DNA from: Halichondria panicea
Lineage: Eukaryota; Porifera; Demospongiae; Suberitida; Halichondriidae
Reading direction: 5' to 3'
NCBI RefSeq assembly: GCF_963675165.1
Contig: NC_087377.1
Span: forward strand, 16,369,518 to 16,433,517
DNA length: 64,000 nt
Of the stretch, positions 36,201 to 48,100 are shown piece after piece (positions within the stretch are counted from its first letter, which is position 1; each line of letters opens with the position of its first letter). A program made the position numbers and the translations under genes. The notes beneath the pieces are model-generated. The model was not told where the DNA came from. It ran no database searches and was given only the letters and a program-made list of their open reading frames with translations.

Positions 36201-36958
36201 AACACTGATTTACAGTTAACAGTTAGAGTTACGGAGTCTTCAAGAACATCTCCACTTTGTGTGCTAGTCAGTCGACAAGTATAATCTCCAGCTTGATCTC
36301 TTTGTATGTTCGTCAGCCTAATTACTGAAAATGTAGAAAATTCTTCCCCGGCTGGATTGTACCATTGCTGCTGGAATGTGCCAGGTAGATTATTAGTGGT
36401 CTGTAATAGAGTTGTAGCATCACCCTCTGTGACTACTCCATTTCCGATACTAACGGACGGTGCAAAAAAGCCTGTTCAGGGCCAGAAAAGTAATTATCAT
36501 AATAATAATTATTATTATTATCAAAACACTTAATTGGATCTTACCAGCTTGATAAATGGCTTGTCTTCTGTTGCCTGAGCATTGAAGGACGACAGGTATC
36601 CCCAACCCCAAAAAAGTAGTGGCATCATTGATGTACCAAGACACCGTTCTCTATGGTAACTCCAGTCGTTCCGCTTACAATAGTACTAGAATGAGCAGTC
36701 CACATTACATTAGTTGCAATAACGTCTCCATTCACATCAATGCACTGTATGCACGAGGTAGTAAGTGAAGCGTCGATAGAAATTATAGTAGTGAGATTGA
36801 AGGTTTCACTGCAAGTCTGGCCATGGATACCTGTATAAGAATATATATATAGAACACCAGCATTGCTATAACATAATACTAGCAGCTATTATGCTTCGAA
36901 ACTTACAAGGAACTAAGCAGAAGGAGACCAGTACTATCAGAGCTAGACCAACATCCAT
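33225..36958 (-). CDS. Six-Ig cell-surface protein, probable GPI anchor, frameshifted
   Basis: Minus-strand exons: 36907-36958 (signal peptide, ALIVLVSFCLV core), 36545-36830, 36214-36471, 35871-36155, 34217-34561, 33963-34168, 33798-33897, 33451-33741, 33225-33286. Six Ig-like domains are encoded. The fourth exon (ITLSCIY, ITWFHEG, YTCVIAN) and the eighth (LNVECEV, ITWLKDN, YTCVGTN) are canonical; the third lacks its first Cys; the fifth domain is split over 33963-34168 and 33798-33897. The last exon gives a C-terminal run of about 18 mostly hydrophobic residues directly before TGA, after an NGSS sequence, which is typical of a GPI signal, so a GPI-linked adhesion or recognition molecule is inferred. 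Exon 36545-36830 is 286 nt, one base off the phase required by its neighbours, and its frame meets TGA at 36625-36627. This is either a real frameshift, an assembly error, or an unrecognised 70-bp intron (donor GTGTCT). Confidence 0.75.
34694..35727. repeat. Minisatellite, unit about 50-55 bp, roughly 20 copies
   Basis: Fills most of the 1.3-kb intron between Ig exons 34217-34561 and 35871-36155. The core unit reads AGGAAGGCTACCTGAAGTGC then TTCACCAAGCTATACACATT and AAGTAAACTCTACTA. The first half contains a small palindrome (GGAAGGCCTTCC in the outer copies). Copies near the right end are more diverged. A piece of the same repeat recurs at 37157-37260. Confidence 0.92.
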
Positions 36959-37270
36959 CTTGCTCACACGAGAAAAACTGTTGTTATTTGAGTAACTCAG
37001 TTGTTATTTGAGTAACTCACGTACTTACTTATAATTTTATAGTCTATCAGTCAGACAAAATGTGACTTCATCTGACATCCATGTAAACAAAACAGTTTAA
37101 GACCATACCTCTTTCAATTCAATCATCAACCCACCCAGCATGCACAAGCAACACACATTAATTAAGTAAAACTCTACAGTTAGGAAGGCCTTCCTGAAGT
37201 GCTTCACAAAGCTACACATGCATATTAAGGAAACTCTTCAGGAAGGCCTTCCTCAACTGTAGTTAACTTA

Positions 37271-37491
37271 CCACCACTGTTCGTATTCAGCTGTGACCTC
37301 ATTAGAGTGGACGATCCATCAGCAGATTTAATGATATCTCAACCAATGCCGGTAGTCAGAGGTGACCCATCATGGAACCAGGTTATAGTGGAGACCGGTA
37401 CAGAATCGTAGATACAGGAGAGAGTTATGGTTCCAGTTATGAAGAAGATATTCGAAGCTGGATTATTAGACGCTATATCAGGTATACATCT
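37271..37491 (-). pseudogene. Truncated copy of Ig exon 35871-36155
   Basis: Minus-strand sequence matches the third Ig domain of the GPI-linked gene closely (ITLSCIY, STITWFHDGSPL), but it lies upstream of that gene's signal-peptide exon, lacks the region coding the second Cys, and has TGA at 37339-37341 where the parent has GGA. It sits next to a fragment of the minisatellite that flanks the parent exon, so intron and exon were copied together. Non-functional as read. Confidence 0.8.
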
Positions 37492-38231
37492 GCAGAGGAA
37501 AATATGACATAATATACACATAATTATTAAGACAAATAGTCACATGCAGTTAACGGTTAGAGTTCCGAAGTCTTTAACACATAATTACAATTAATTGAGT
37601 AGAGTACTTAATCACAACTCTAGCTATGTGTTATAATAGACACTGTTTTAGAGTTATTAGTCTGTATCTATAATATGTGATTTAGAAGCCCAAAGGCTGG
37701 GGTATATAAAATTATGGCAACTAGCTATATCAATGATTGCATGAAACCTGAATGTTTTTTTGCAACTTTACCTTATTAGACGGGTAGTAATTTCAGATTT
37801 TTCTCTGTTTTAGGGTAATAATTTTGGCGGATTTTCAGACACTTCATTAGCACAATATTTGTCAACAGATGAGTTATAAGGTTTAATGGAAAGTTTGGAG
37901 TACCTTTTTTCATTTTTATAATGCGTTTTATTATTAGCGCAGGCATAATTTAGCGTTAATCTAGACTATACCCGTTATAATTATTACATCAAACTGTCAT
38001 TCATGTGCATGTAATACATGTATATATACCACGTGAATGACGCTATATATACATGTAACGGATTTGCCGTAAGGCTTTTTCCTACTTTCTTGTTCCCATG
38101 CACATACGCTTTTTGGTGTTTCCCCGACCAATCTTAGAGTTTTTCACAATTTGGAAATTATGTCTATAATTATAGCTACACTTGAATAATACTATAATTA
38201 TAGTGCATTCAGTCTAATTTGCTCATGCACT

Positions 38232-38275
38232 TGGTCATCACTGTCCCCATTTTTTCAAAGAGTCTACTTTTTAGA
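38232..38275 (-). pseudogene. Relic of an adhesion-GPCR tail
   Basis: The minus strand reads GACTCT, GAAAA, ACAGTGATGACCAAG and TGCATGA in the same order as the last codons of gene C (58952-59000), with small indels. Only about 45 bp align by eye, so this is a short, decayed remnant of the A/B/C family 3' end. Confidence 0.5.
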
Positions 38276-38580
38276 AAAAACCAGCTTTGTATAACGAGGC
38301 TGCTATAGATACATTAACATTTTGCTATCAATATGCATGCGTCTTGCAAAAACTTTTAACATAATTTATACGCCTATCAACACACAAGTGCATGGTTGGA
38401 CAAAGTAAGGTCAGCCTGTGCAGAAGCAATGACACAATTCAATCAAGCTATATATATATTATGGTATGGAATTGAGTAAAACAAGTGAGTCTTTCTAGTT
38501 AGGGTTTGCTAAAAGAACGTTAATCAAATTACTATAGATCTAAATCTATCACACTGAGTGTTCCATTGTGTTTTTCAATT

Positions 38581-39318
38581 TCAAGCTGGTGTCATTGGAT
38601 GATGCCAAACAGTGCCATCTTTAGTCACTCCAAGAAGCCCATTGAATGTGGCATCACACTGCTTCAGGGCTCCTTGCATTCGCTCCCATTGACCAATACA
38701 TGGCTTTTGGCAGCGGTATATCATATTGGCCTTGTTTACTCCAAAAACATCATCACTTCCCGAAGCAGTGATGTGCGTAAGGGCACCAGGAATTTGTCTC
38801 CATTTCCCGCTGCCATCGACTGGCCTTGTCCAAATATTACCAAATCTGTTGACACCGTAAACGTACTTGTGGCCACCATCAATTTGCTTAAGATGTCCAT
38901 CAACTACCTTCCATTGTCCATTGCATGGTTTCTTACAGCGGAAGATCGATTCCGCACTGTTCACCCCCCAGACGTAGCCATTGCCAGATGCTGTCACGTG
39001 CTTGAGACGTCCTGGGACGTTTTTCCATGTACCACTTCCGTCCACGGGTCGCTTGAAGATTCGATAAAGAGCGTCCACTCCCCACACTTCGCTATCTCCA
39101 ACATCTATCTGCATTAGCCTTCCGGGTACTTGGGTCCAAGTTGTACAGGGATTGTCACAGCGGTAAATGTCATCAGTGCTAGTGACACCCCAGAAGTAAC
39201 CAGCTCCAGCGGACACGTGCTTCAGATTGGCCCCTGCAACATTTCCGAATTGATCGTTTCCAAAACAGCTGGAAACAAAAGCACAAGCCAAGAGTAGCAG
39301 GCTGAATTTGATCGTCAT
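38581..39318 (-). CDS. Secreted six-blade tectonin lectin, intronless
   Basis: Single-exon minus-strand frame with a TGA stop at 38581-38583. I prefer the start at 39318 (MTIKFSLLLLACAFVSSCFG), which gives a clean signal peptide; an upstream in-frame ATG at 39336 adds six residues. After cleavage there are six tectonin blades of 36-38 residues each: a W, V-x-G-x-L, I or V, then V-W/Y/F-GVN and a terminal strand. Blades alternate strictly between one type ending IYRCxxPC and one ending in RPVDG. The family includes fish-egg lectin, tachylectin-1 and other innate-immunity lectins that bind bacterial sugars or LPS; that role here is inferred. It is the only complete intronless gene in the window. 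Its neighbours are the Ig gene and receptor gene B, all on the minus strand. Confidence 0.92.
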   Translation of the reverse strand: MTIKFSLLLLACAFVSSCFGNDQFGNVAGANLKHVSAGAGYFWGVTSTDDIYRCDNPCTTWTQVPGRLMQIDVGDSEVWGVDALYRIFKRPVDGSGTWKNVPGRLKHVTASGNGYVWGVNSAESIFRCKKPCNGQWKVVDGHLKQIDGGHKYVYGVNRFGNIWTRPVDGSGKWRQIPGALTHITASGSDDVFGVNKANMIYRCQKPCIGQWERMQGALKQCDATFNGLLGVTKDGTVWHHPMTPA

Positions 39319-39387
39319 GTTTTTTCTGTTGTTCAATAAGTCTCGAGTGCCATGAGAAAAATGAGTTTAAGCTCTCAAATGGCCGCT

Positions 39388-39395
39388 CTTATATA
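39388..39395 (-). promoter_or_regulatory. TATA box of the tectonin gene
   Basis: TATATAAG on the coding strand, about 70 bp before the preferred ATG and about 52 bp before the upstream one, at a normal distance for a short 5' UTR. It is the clearest core promoter element in the window. Confidence 0.6.
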
Positions 39396-39479
39396 CTGAA
39401 TCAATGCTGCATGTATGCACTGTGCATGTACGTGGGTTGATTGCTCTAGCTTGGAATTTGTGTTTTGCACGTTGCACAT

Positions 39480-39672
39480 GTGCTAACAACCAAATGTGCT
39501 AAACCTAGACATGTGATAAATTCTAATAGCACGTTACAATAATTTTACAATTTAGCACATATGCACATGACACCTGTAGATAGCACATAAATGCTTTTAG
39601 CACATTACACAATTTAGCATGTAAATATTATAGCACATTACAATCATATTTTTCCAATTTAGCACATTTATA
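39480..39672. repeat. AGCACATTACAATTTAGCAC-type degenerate tandem repeat
   Basis: Seven or more irregular copies of TAGCACATTACAATTT lie 100-300 bp upstream of the tectonin TATA box. They could be a degenerate satellite or a clustered regulatory motif. Confidence 0.6.
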
Positions 39673-39901
39673 CCATCAGCATGTCACATTGGACACATCA
39701 GGCACAATGTGATTGCAATGCACTATATTGTCTATGACTTTCTCAATTTCAACCATTAGTACAGACCGAAAATATCAATACAATGCATGTATATAGGAAT
39801 ACTTCCAAGTTGTTCACATTTTAAAGGTGCCAGTATACCTATACACACTCATTTTTGCTAAGTGAATGCCATGCAGTGGGGCTGTCTTTGTGCATGTCGG
39901 C

Positions 39902-39972
39902 TTATATACATGCACACATGCAAGCACACATGCATGCACACATGCAAGCACACATGCAAGCACACATGCAAT
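39902..39972 (+). repeat. ACACATGCAAGC tandem repeat
   Basis: Short tandem array of 12-bp ACACATGCAAGC-like units in the spacer between the tectonin gene and gene B. Confidence 0.85.
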
Positions 39973-40260
39973 AAAATGTGTTAATTTATACACAGTCATT
40001 ACATAAATTTTACTGACAAAATATTACAATTACGGTTTAGCGTAACATACAAATTTGTGAAACGAATAAAGTTTTCGTTGATGCTGCGATAATTATAACA
40101 GTTAGCTACTAAAAGAAAAGGGGCTAAAAACAAACTTGAACTACTACATTGCTTATATATACATAAAAACAGCTAGGAAAAAATAATTATTCTAGACTAT
40201 AGTAGTTCTAAGTTACAGTTTCATATTCTCATTTTCTAGACACACCTTCTTAGGCTAGTT

Positions 40261-42124
40261 TTATACTTGACTCGTAGACGTTAGTGGAGTATCTGTTTGC
40301 TTCTCATCATCATTTTTGCTCAAGTCTATCTTTTCCGGGAGTGGGCTAGCTTCAGAATCGAGATTGAGAGTGTTGTGATTACTGTGTATAAATGCGTTGC
40401 CTATGGAGGCGGTAGTGCCCGTGTTTTCCTTGGGTATACGAGTGCCTGTTCCTGTGGAGCTTGTGTTCTTATACTGTGAGGGGTGGAGGAACTCGGACTT
40501 GTAGCGGCTACACGAGAAAAACTCTCTCCATGATTCTCGAGCCTCTCCATTGAAGATAACGAAGAACAGAAATATAAAGAATCCTTGAAACGATGCGAAG
40601 ACAGTGAACAAAATTTGGAAGACAGTTCGAACAGCGTTGCTACTATTGATATTGATTGTGAGTGCAGCAAAGAGCCAGGTGAGACCAAACAGGAACATGA
40701 CACCTGAGACACTCACAAGTAGTCGGAGGGCAGTTTTGAAACTCATTTTCTGATTTGATCTCTTCATGTTTCCGCGAGTGTGTTTCAGGAGGATGACAAT
40801 GACCCAGATGAAGATGACCATGTTGAAGAGGAGAACGGCAAATATAGGAGCCAGGAAAGCACCAAAGAACACACCAGGATGCTTGAGGAAACAGCTGCAT
40901 ACAAAAACACAAATAAATCATTAAAGCAATGTGAATAGCATAATTATAAGCAAAACTTGCACACGAAATTGTTCAGTCAAACTCACATTCCTCCAGTGAC
41001 ATCTCCGGTGATGGGGTCAACATTCCGAGTGGTGATGAGGTCTGTCTCGGGAGTTGTCCCATCAGCCACATCAATAATCATCGGGATAAGGACAGGAATC
41101 AGGGGGAACACTGGGGGAGGGAGGGAGGGGGGAGTGAATCGTTTTTGCTAGGCTGCCTTGTAAGTCCACAAGCTTATGGCCTAACTAAACATTTATACTG
41201 ATAGTAAAGAGCAAAGAAACATGGTTTTTAGCTATTACTAAACCAAATTGCTATTACAGCATGTATAGTGAACAATAGTTGTACAACACTCATCATGAAC
41301 TTAAAATAATATTATTAACAGATTTGCATAATTGTACAGAGCCTATTATAGTGTGGTCCCACTGTGTGCACTGAAATGGTTGACTTACGTATTAGTGTTT
41401 GCATTTCAAGTGAGATGAATGTAGGTTTATGGCATGCATAGTGCATGTACAGGAAAACTTACGCCAACAAACTAGAGATAAAATGATGATAAAATTGGTC
41501 GTGATTCTCATGAAGACCATAACTAGTTTCTGGAACATGAGCAAGGCCTCTGCCCCCATCCACATGATGGACACCAGAGAGAAGTAGTGGATGAGGATGG
41601 ACACAAACACACAGCCTCCGTACACCTCGATACGTTCAATACCCACAGCAAACACAATGAGCATGCACAGGATGGCTATGGACAGCTGGATGTGGTACTT
41701 AGAGTTGTCCCTCTCCCTCAGTTTTCTGCAAAATAGAGAGAAAGCACAATTAAACTTTTTTCATCCATTCAGCAACACAAAATAATTGCTCAGGTAATTA
41801 CAAAATCACAATGCAATGTGTACTCCAACCTACAAAAGTAGACCACCGCAGGCACCCCTCAGCTAGGCTAAAAACAATCATATACCAGGGATACCAGGGA
41901 TCGACCTGGTATGACTGTTTTTAGCCTGAGGGCTAACATACAGCTTAGAGCAATGTTATGATACACTATTATAGCCTCACGATTACTTACTTGAACATTA
42001 TCATAGTGATGATTGTGACCACCAGTCCTACACAAGACAGCGCTATGCCAATGTAGCTTATGAAGGAGAGCACCTGATCCACCGTCGTATCATTCATACA
42101 GTCCTGAGCTCTTTGGCAAATGTC
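40261..42124 (-). other. Gene B seven-transmembrane domain with shortened tail
   Basis: 41991-42124 (TM1), 41463-41725 (TM2 to early TM4), 40987-41110 (TM4/ECL2), 40261-40894 (TM5-TM7 and tail). Helices are nearly identical to gene C. After TSQV the frame hits TAA because of two extra bases (TA) compared with gene C, where KLAEEGV follows. Beyond the stop, a further stretch present in C is missing. Confidence 0.9.
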
Positions 42125-45100
42125 CTGAGGGCGGAAACAACAGGAAAATGAAATAATATACCCCCATCACTGCACAAGTTTAAAGAGAATACTGTACTGA
42201 GCAATGAACTTACAACGAGCACAGCAAAGTTGGTGAGATGGGTACAGCTGCAACGGAAAGTGGTTTCATTCATCACTTCAGTGGTACAGCCGTCGGTGAT
42301 CCAACTGTCACTGACAAAGTCCCATGACACACAACGAGCAGTGCTGGGGTTAGTCTGAATTAAGGGGACATATAAAATTTGAGCGGGCACAGTACCCAGG
42401 AAATTCTGCACAGTTGGCCAAGTCTCATGTAGCTAGCCATCACTAGCCAACATAACATGATTATAATTATTAGGTATAGAACTTTTATAAGTAGATAGGG
42501 AGTATAATTATAGTACACATTTCCTACCATACGACTATACCCCTGGCAGCATGCACTCTTTACAAGCGACAGAAAATTGAGAGGCATCAAACATTTAGCG
42601 GTGTGTACTGTGTCCTTACACTTGAGTTCTCCGGTAGAGGTAGCAGGCCTAGTGTGATAACCACGGGGGGATCGAGGGGAACATCGCCACCAAAGTCAAT
42701 ACCAGGTCCCACGGTAGCAGCCACAATAGGAGTACCCACGGCCGTCTCTCGCACGGTCACGTTGTCCCTCACTACGGCTAACAAGTTTGTCGGCAAAAGA
42801 GCCGCGTTTTCATAGAGGGCAAAGTACACACCGATGACTGGTCTGTCAGCTGGTACCTGGTTAAAGAGCTCGGGTGGGAGTGCGATGGAGGCGGGGACTC
42901 CAGCTGTGGGGGGGTGGGTGTGTAATAATTATGAGATAGACAACTAACATACGTGTACGTACCTCTACGGGTGAAATCTTCCGTTCTTCCTTCTCTCATA
43001 AAAGTTTCAGTGGTGCCCTGAACAGAACAAGGGGCAGTTGGTCAATAGCTGTATACCAAGCACAGTCACTCTACATTCTTAGCTCTACTGGTACAATGCT
43101 CCCCTCCCCCAAGCTCCAATAACAGTACTCACCAGTTCAACGACGATTGTGACATCTGTGAATTCCACAGTGAGGTTGGACTGTTGTGCAAATTGTGTTG
43201 CCACGGCCTCAAATGATTTAACAATTCTGTAAGGGGTAAATTACGTCAGTATCATTCAAATTATAGGCTCTAGATCTCTAACAGGCTTACCTGGAGGTAG
43301 TATTGACCTCAAGACTGGAGGGCTGCCATTGTACGAGAGAGTTCAAAGTCTGACCCAAATGTGTCACCACCTGGAAAATAAACTAATAAACTAAAGCACA
43401 CAATTTACAACAGGCCTTTAATCTGGGTTGGAATCCAGAGTAAACCTAACCGCATTCGTGTAAACGGCCCTTATCCGGATAGAATCCGGATTAGCCAACC
43501 CACTTCTGGAGGTGGTGCAGAAGCGGTTTAGTTGTGAGTAAACACAAAGGCTCATTCTGAGGTGTTGTACATCTTTGTGGGTGTTTCTAGAGTAAGCCTG
43601 TAGCTTCTTATCAGCCAATGTTTGCGCAAATGCAATTAGTGGTCATTTTACTATGCCCACTACTCAGAAAAATCTGACCCGGCTTCAATCCAGATTCGAC
43701 CCAGATTAGGCGTCGTGTAAACGGGGCTTAAGCGATTTCTTGCTACAAGATGCTGTCTACATGTATACGTAAGTAAAAACACATAATTATGTTATATGGG
43801 ATGCATCATCGTATTTTAGTGTTAAAATGACAGAAATTTATGTCATTTCTACATTAAATTTCAAATGATGCATTTTATTTGAGATGTTTTATGTTATTAT
43901 AACATATCTGTTTTTACTGTGATATAGGTTGACATGCTAGCGTACCATTTCATTGATGGGTACAATGGTGGTGTTGGTGAAGTTAGCGATGCTGTTGAAC
44001 ACAGTGGACACATCATTGAGAAACTGCATGGTCTGAAGGAACGTCCTGTTCTCAGAGAGGGTAGTAAAGGACGAAACAACCTCACTGACGTTGGTGTAAG
44101 TCTCCTCTGATATCTACAAAACAAATTCATTAACTTGTGCTTGCGTGAAATACATAAACAACAAGCAACACAAATACATAAAATTATGTCACTTACTGTT
44201 TCGGGGACAACATTTTCGAGTGGAGCTGTGTGTGTGTGTGTGTGTGGGTGGGTGGGTTCACATGCATCTATTAAAAAAGCAATATATAACTTAATAGGCT
44301 GGCTATCAATAGATTGCTATAATGATAGAGTGGTTTATTGTAGTTTCGAAAATGTACTTTTGAGAGAGTATGCTAAGCAAGCTGACTCTCAAACTTTCTA
44401 TCAACTCATACTTACACATAACTATTTTGATAAATAATAGTGCTTTCATTTGCTGCAAATTCACCAAATATAGTACCCTAAAATTAGTTACCGTAAATAC
44501 TGCAATCTGATTGGCTAAAATGAAGTGTTCTATCCAACTTGTACTTACTTAGAAAATCATGTACTTTACTTAGAAAATCATAAAGATTAGACAAATCTGA
44601 TTGGCTAGATACTCACGGTTGCTATGATCTAAAATGCTGTTTAGCACACGATTTAGACTACGTTTGGGATACCACAGCCTTTGGGCTTCTAAATTATGTA
44701 GAAAAACTTCCTAAACAGTGTCTGACTATTATACAGAGAAAATTCTGAACACAAATACAGAACAGGACAGTGGTAATGCCTATACACACAGGTTATACTA
44801 AATAAGACAATTGCTAAAGCTTGCACACATGCACATGCAGGTAATAACTTTACATTCAGTATGTACTCACACGGACAGTTGAGTTCATCTGACATATCGG
44901 GACAATCAGCGGTGTTGAAGTCGCATACTTGAGCCGGAGGGATGCAGTCAACACTGAGTGTCTCCGTGTTGGTACACAAACGACTACCCAATCCAGCGTC
45001 AGCCGTGCAGTTACCTATAAGAAGCGACATACGATTTGGATCTACCCTAATAATTAACTAAGAGCTAGCTATTATTCTGAGTTATGGAATGCATAATTAT

Positions 45101-48100
45101 TTTGGCTGAGTGCAAAATCTTACGATCATTATCCAGGATGATTAGTCTATGACGGAGGTTGACTCTGGCCACTATGGGGGAGGAGCTCGAGTAGGAGAAG
45201 GTCACCTGCTCAACGGGACTTTCACTCTCCCCGTCAAATACCTCATCGTCCACAATGTTGACATCAAAGCATGCCTCAGTGGCCTCGGGTTGGAGGGTCA
45301 GAGTTACAATAGGGAACCCGTTAATATCCTCGGCAAACACATCTGATTCAATATCGTAGTCAAGAGTGTCTGTATAGAGAAACGATTCATGAGATAAGCA
45401 ATACCTATATATATAGTATATATAATTATAGTATATAGACACAGATATAGCAAGCGGCTATAGTGGTACTTAGTCAATGCCCACTTATTATGTTAGCAAC
45501 TCACCATTTGCTGAGGGGTATTGAACTATCTCACCCCCCTCCCCAGTATCGGGGGGGTTGTCTGTGACAAATTCAACAGGGAAAGTTGTGAAATTGATGT
45601 TTGTGGGTGGGATTATCTCCCCGCTGATTACGGACAAACAGATAGTGACAACATTTCCCTCAACAGCAATACTCTCAGTACTAGTGAACGCAACCTGAGT
45701 AGGGGGCTCTGTACGTACGTGGAAGGAGGTAAATCACATGACAGGCACATGACTCACTCACCAATCACTTATAATTATGAGAACAAACTATGTATTTGAA
45801 CATATAGCTCTCACCTTCATCATCCTCTATACTAATGTCAAGCAGCACGTTGGAGTCAAAATTGACAAAAGGAGAAGCATTAACGATGAATATACTGAAC
45901 GATTGTGTTTCCGCTAATATTTCATTATCAATGAGCTGAACTGAAGTGCACACTTCCATTTCACCCACTCTAATCACCACCATCTCATCCATTATTGAGA
46001 AATCTTCTGGTGAGGCTGCAGAGTAGACCCACATGACTATTGCGTGTTAGAACATAGAGTCTACAAGATGCATGATCGAGCTAGGGGATTCAAGCAATTA
46101 AGAAATGCTACATCCTAACCTATTTCCCCATCCCACTGACATCATACATTGTACATCAGCCTTCTTTTTTGTGATGGGATATTTTCTTATCAATTAGGCA
46201 ACCAGATTCAAACACACTATAGTCTGTGAGTGAAGTCTGAAAAATTGAAAACAGAACAAGATGGCAATGCTATAAAACGCAAGTTCATATGTACGGTCAC
46301 TCACCTGGCTTGTCTCCACTGAGGGAGAAGGACAGTGCGATATCGATGGGGCACTCTCGTCCACCGGCAGCGTCTTGAGAGATGTAGACACACACTTGCA
46401 AGCTCATCCCCTCAACAGCAGACAGGGGGGATCCAGTTGTGTTGAGAGACACTGTCACAGCTACATGCATATTAATTTGTGAAGGACACATGGTGTACAC
46501 CACAGTAAATGATACTATTATAGCGAATTGGTTAGGGCAGAGGTGTAAATAACTATAGACACTACATGTAAAGCAATTTGTTTGAGTAGTTTAATCTGAA
46601 TATTTAAGCCTTGTATCTGTGTGTCTACAGTTACAGCTTACAATCAGCAGCGTTGTCCTCAATAGTGACAGTGGCTTCACAGTCGTTTACACACATCACG
46701 TTATCTGCAGCAGCTCCACTTGCGGAGTACACTGCACTGTCAATCATAACCGTGAAATCTTGCTGGTTTCCTTCAAACACATCGTCATCCACAATAGAAA
46801 TACTAACACAATCGATAGTTCCGTTGATAGGAGACATGCTAGGGAATTCTACTGTTAAACCAGTTCCAGTTGTAAAATCATCACCAATAACTGTTGAGGG
46901 GAAAATTATAATGCATGCATTTATATACATGTGTTTTATTGATCATTGTCACGTAATAAGATTTTGCATATGCTAAAAGCTGAAGCTCCATGCATACTTA
47001 GGAAGCAACTATCAACGTTGCACAATTATTCACATAAACTGTATAATTATGTTTATACTTGTTTTGGCTCCATCGGTTGTTTCCAGCCCAATAGAGATGC
47101 TATACTGAGAGCCTATAGCCTCAGTGAGTATCTCCACACACACCATCAATGTTCCGCTCCCCTCCATTATATTATACTGAATAGGATTGAACCTCAAAGT
47201 GGCCTCTGCACATAAAGAAGTCATAGGCAAAAAGTATAATAATTATGATAACTAAAATATCAATTTCTCATGCATACGTCCAACATGCACTCTATAGCAC
47301 ATAACATCATCACAAATATTTGGTCAATATACCAGATATCAGTTTTCCAATACATGCATGTTGGATACTCGTATAGCAGGTATATTTCGAGGGTATAAAT
47401 TTTCGCGGATATACAAAGAATTTCGCGGTTTTTGTGGTCTGAGTTCCAGCCTTTGGTGCATGTGTACATCAACATGCAGCTGTAACTCCACACCGTTAGC
47501 CTCGAATCCAGGCCTAGCCTGTATAAAATAATAGAATCGGTGAGGCACTATGTCCTCCACCTCTAGCAGAACGTTTGCTGTGCAGGCCACGGTCAGGGGA
47601 TACCACCAGTACAAAACAATCTGGGCGTAGACGTAGAGCAAGCTAGCTGGCTATACCGGCGTCCTCGTCTCTTGATCCCTTTTGCTTTCCTCTTATTGTC
47701 GATAGGTGTGGTCAATAATACTAAACACGCAAACTATTCAATAAGATATAAATTTTCGTGGGTATACATTTTCGCAGTATACAGGCTCAATCCGTGAAAA
47801 CCGCAAACATTATACCCTCGAAATATACCCGCTATACGGTATGTAACTCACCAACACTCATGAACACACATTCAATGAAAACGCACCTTCATTATCAAGT
47901 ATGACCACCGTCTGTAGGATACTTGAGCCCGAAACACCACTCATTGTTAAGAGTACATTCATGTCCTCGGCGTCTTCCAGAAGTTCATCATCAACTATCA
48001 GTATCTCGGCAGCACTAGTAAACGTCCCGTTGATATCAGCGGGTAAGAGAGTGCTATGATCAGCACTACCAAAGGATACCGTCATAGAAGTCGTATTGTA

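Larger units (their letters stand above)
36959..38580. other. Spacer with duplicated fragments, no intact gene
   Basis: This spacer holds the presumed promoter of the Ig gene, a 26-bp direct duplication (about 36976-37018), a minisatellite fragment (37157-37260), a broken Ig exon (37271-37491), a dispersed repeat (37680-37710) and a relic resembling the GPCR tail (38232-38275). Confidence 0.6.

Noticed and set aside
38566-39117. 183-codon plus-strand open frame
   Set aside because: Antisense to the tectonin gene, whose six repeated blades, signal peptide and TATA box define the real strand.
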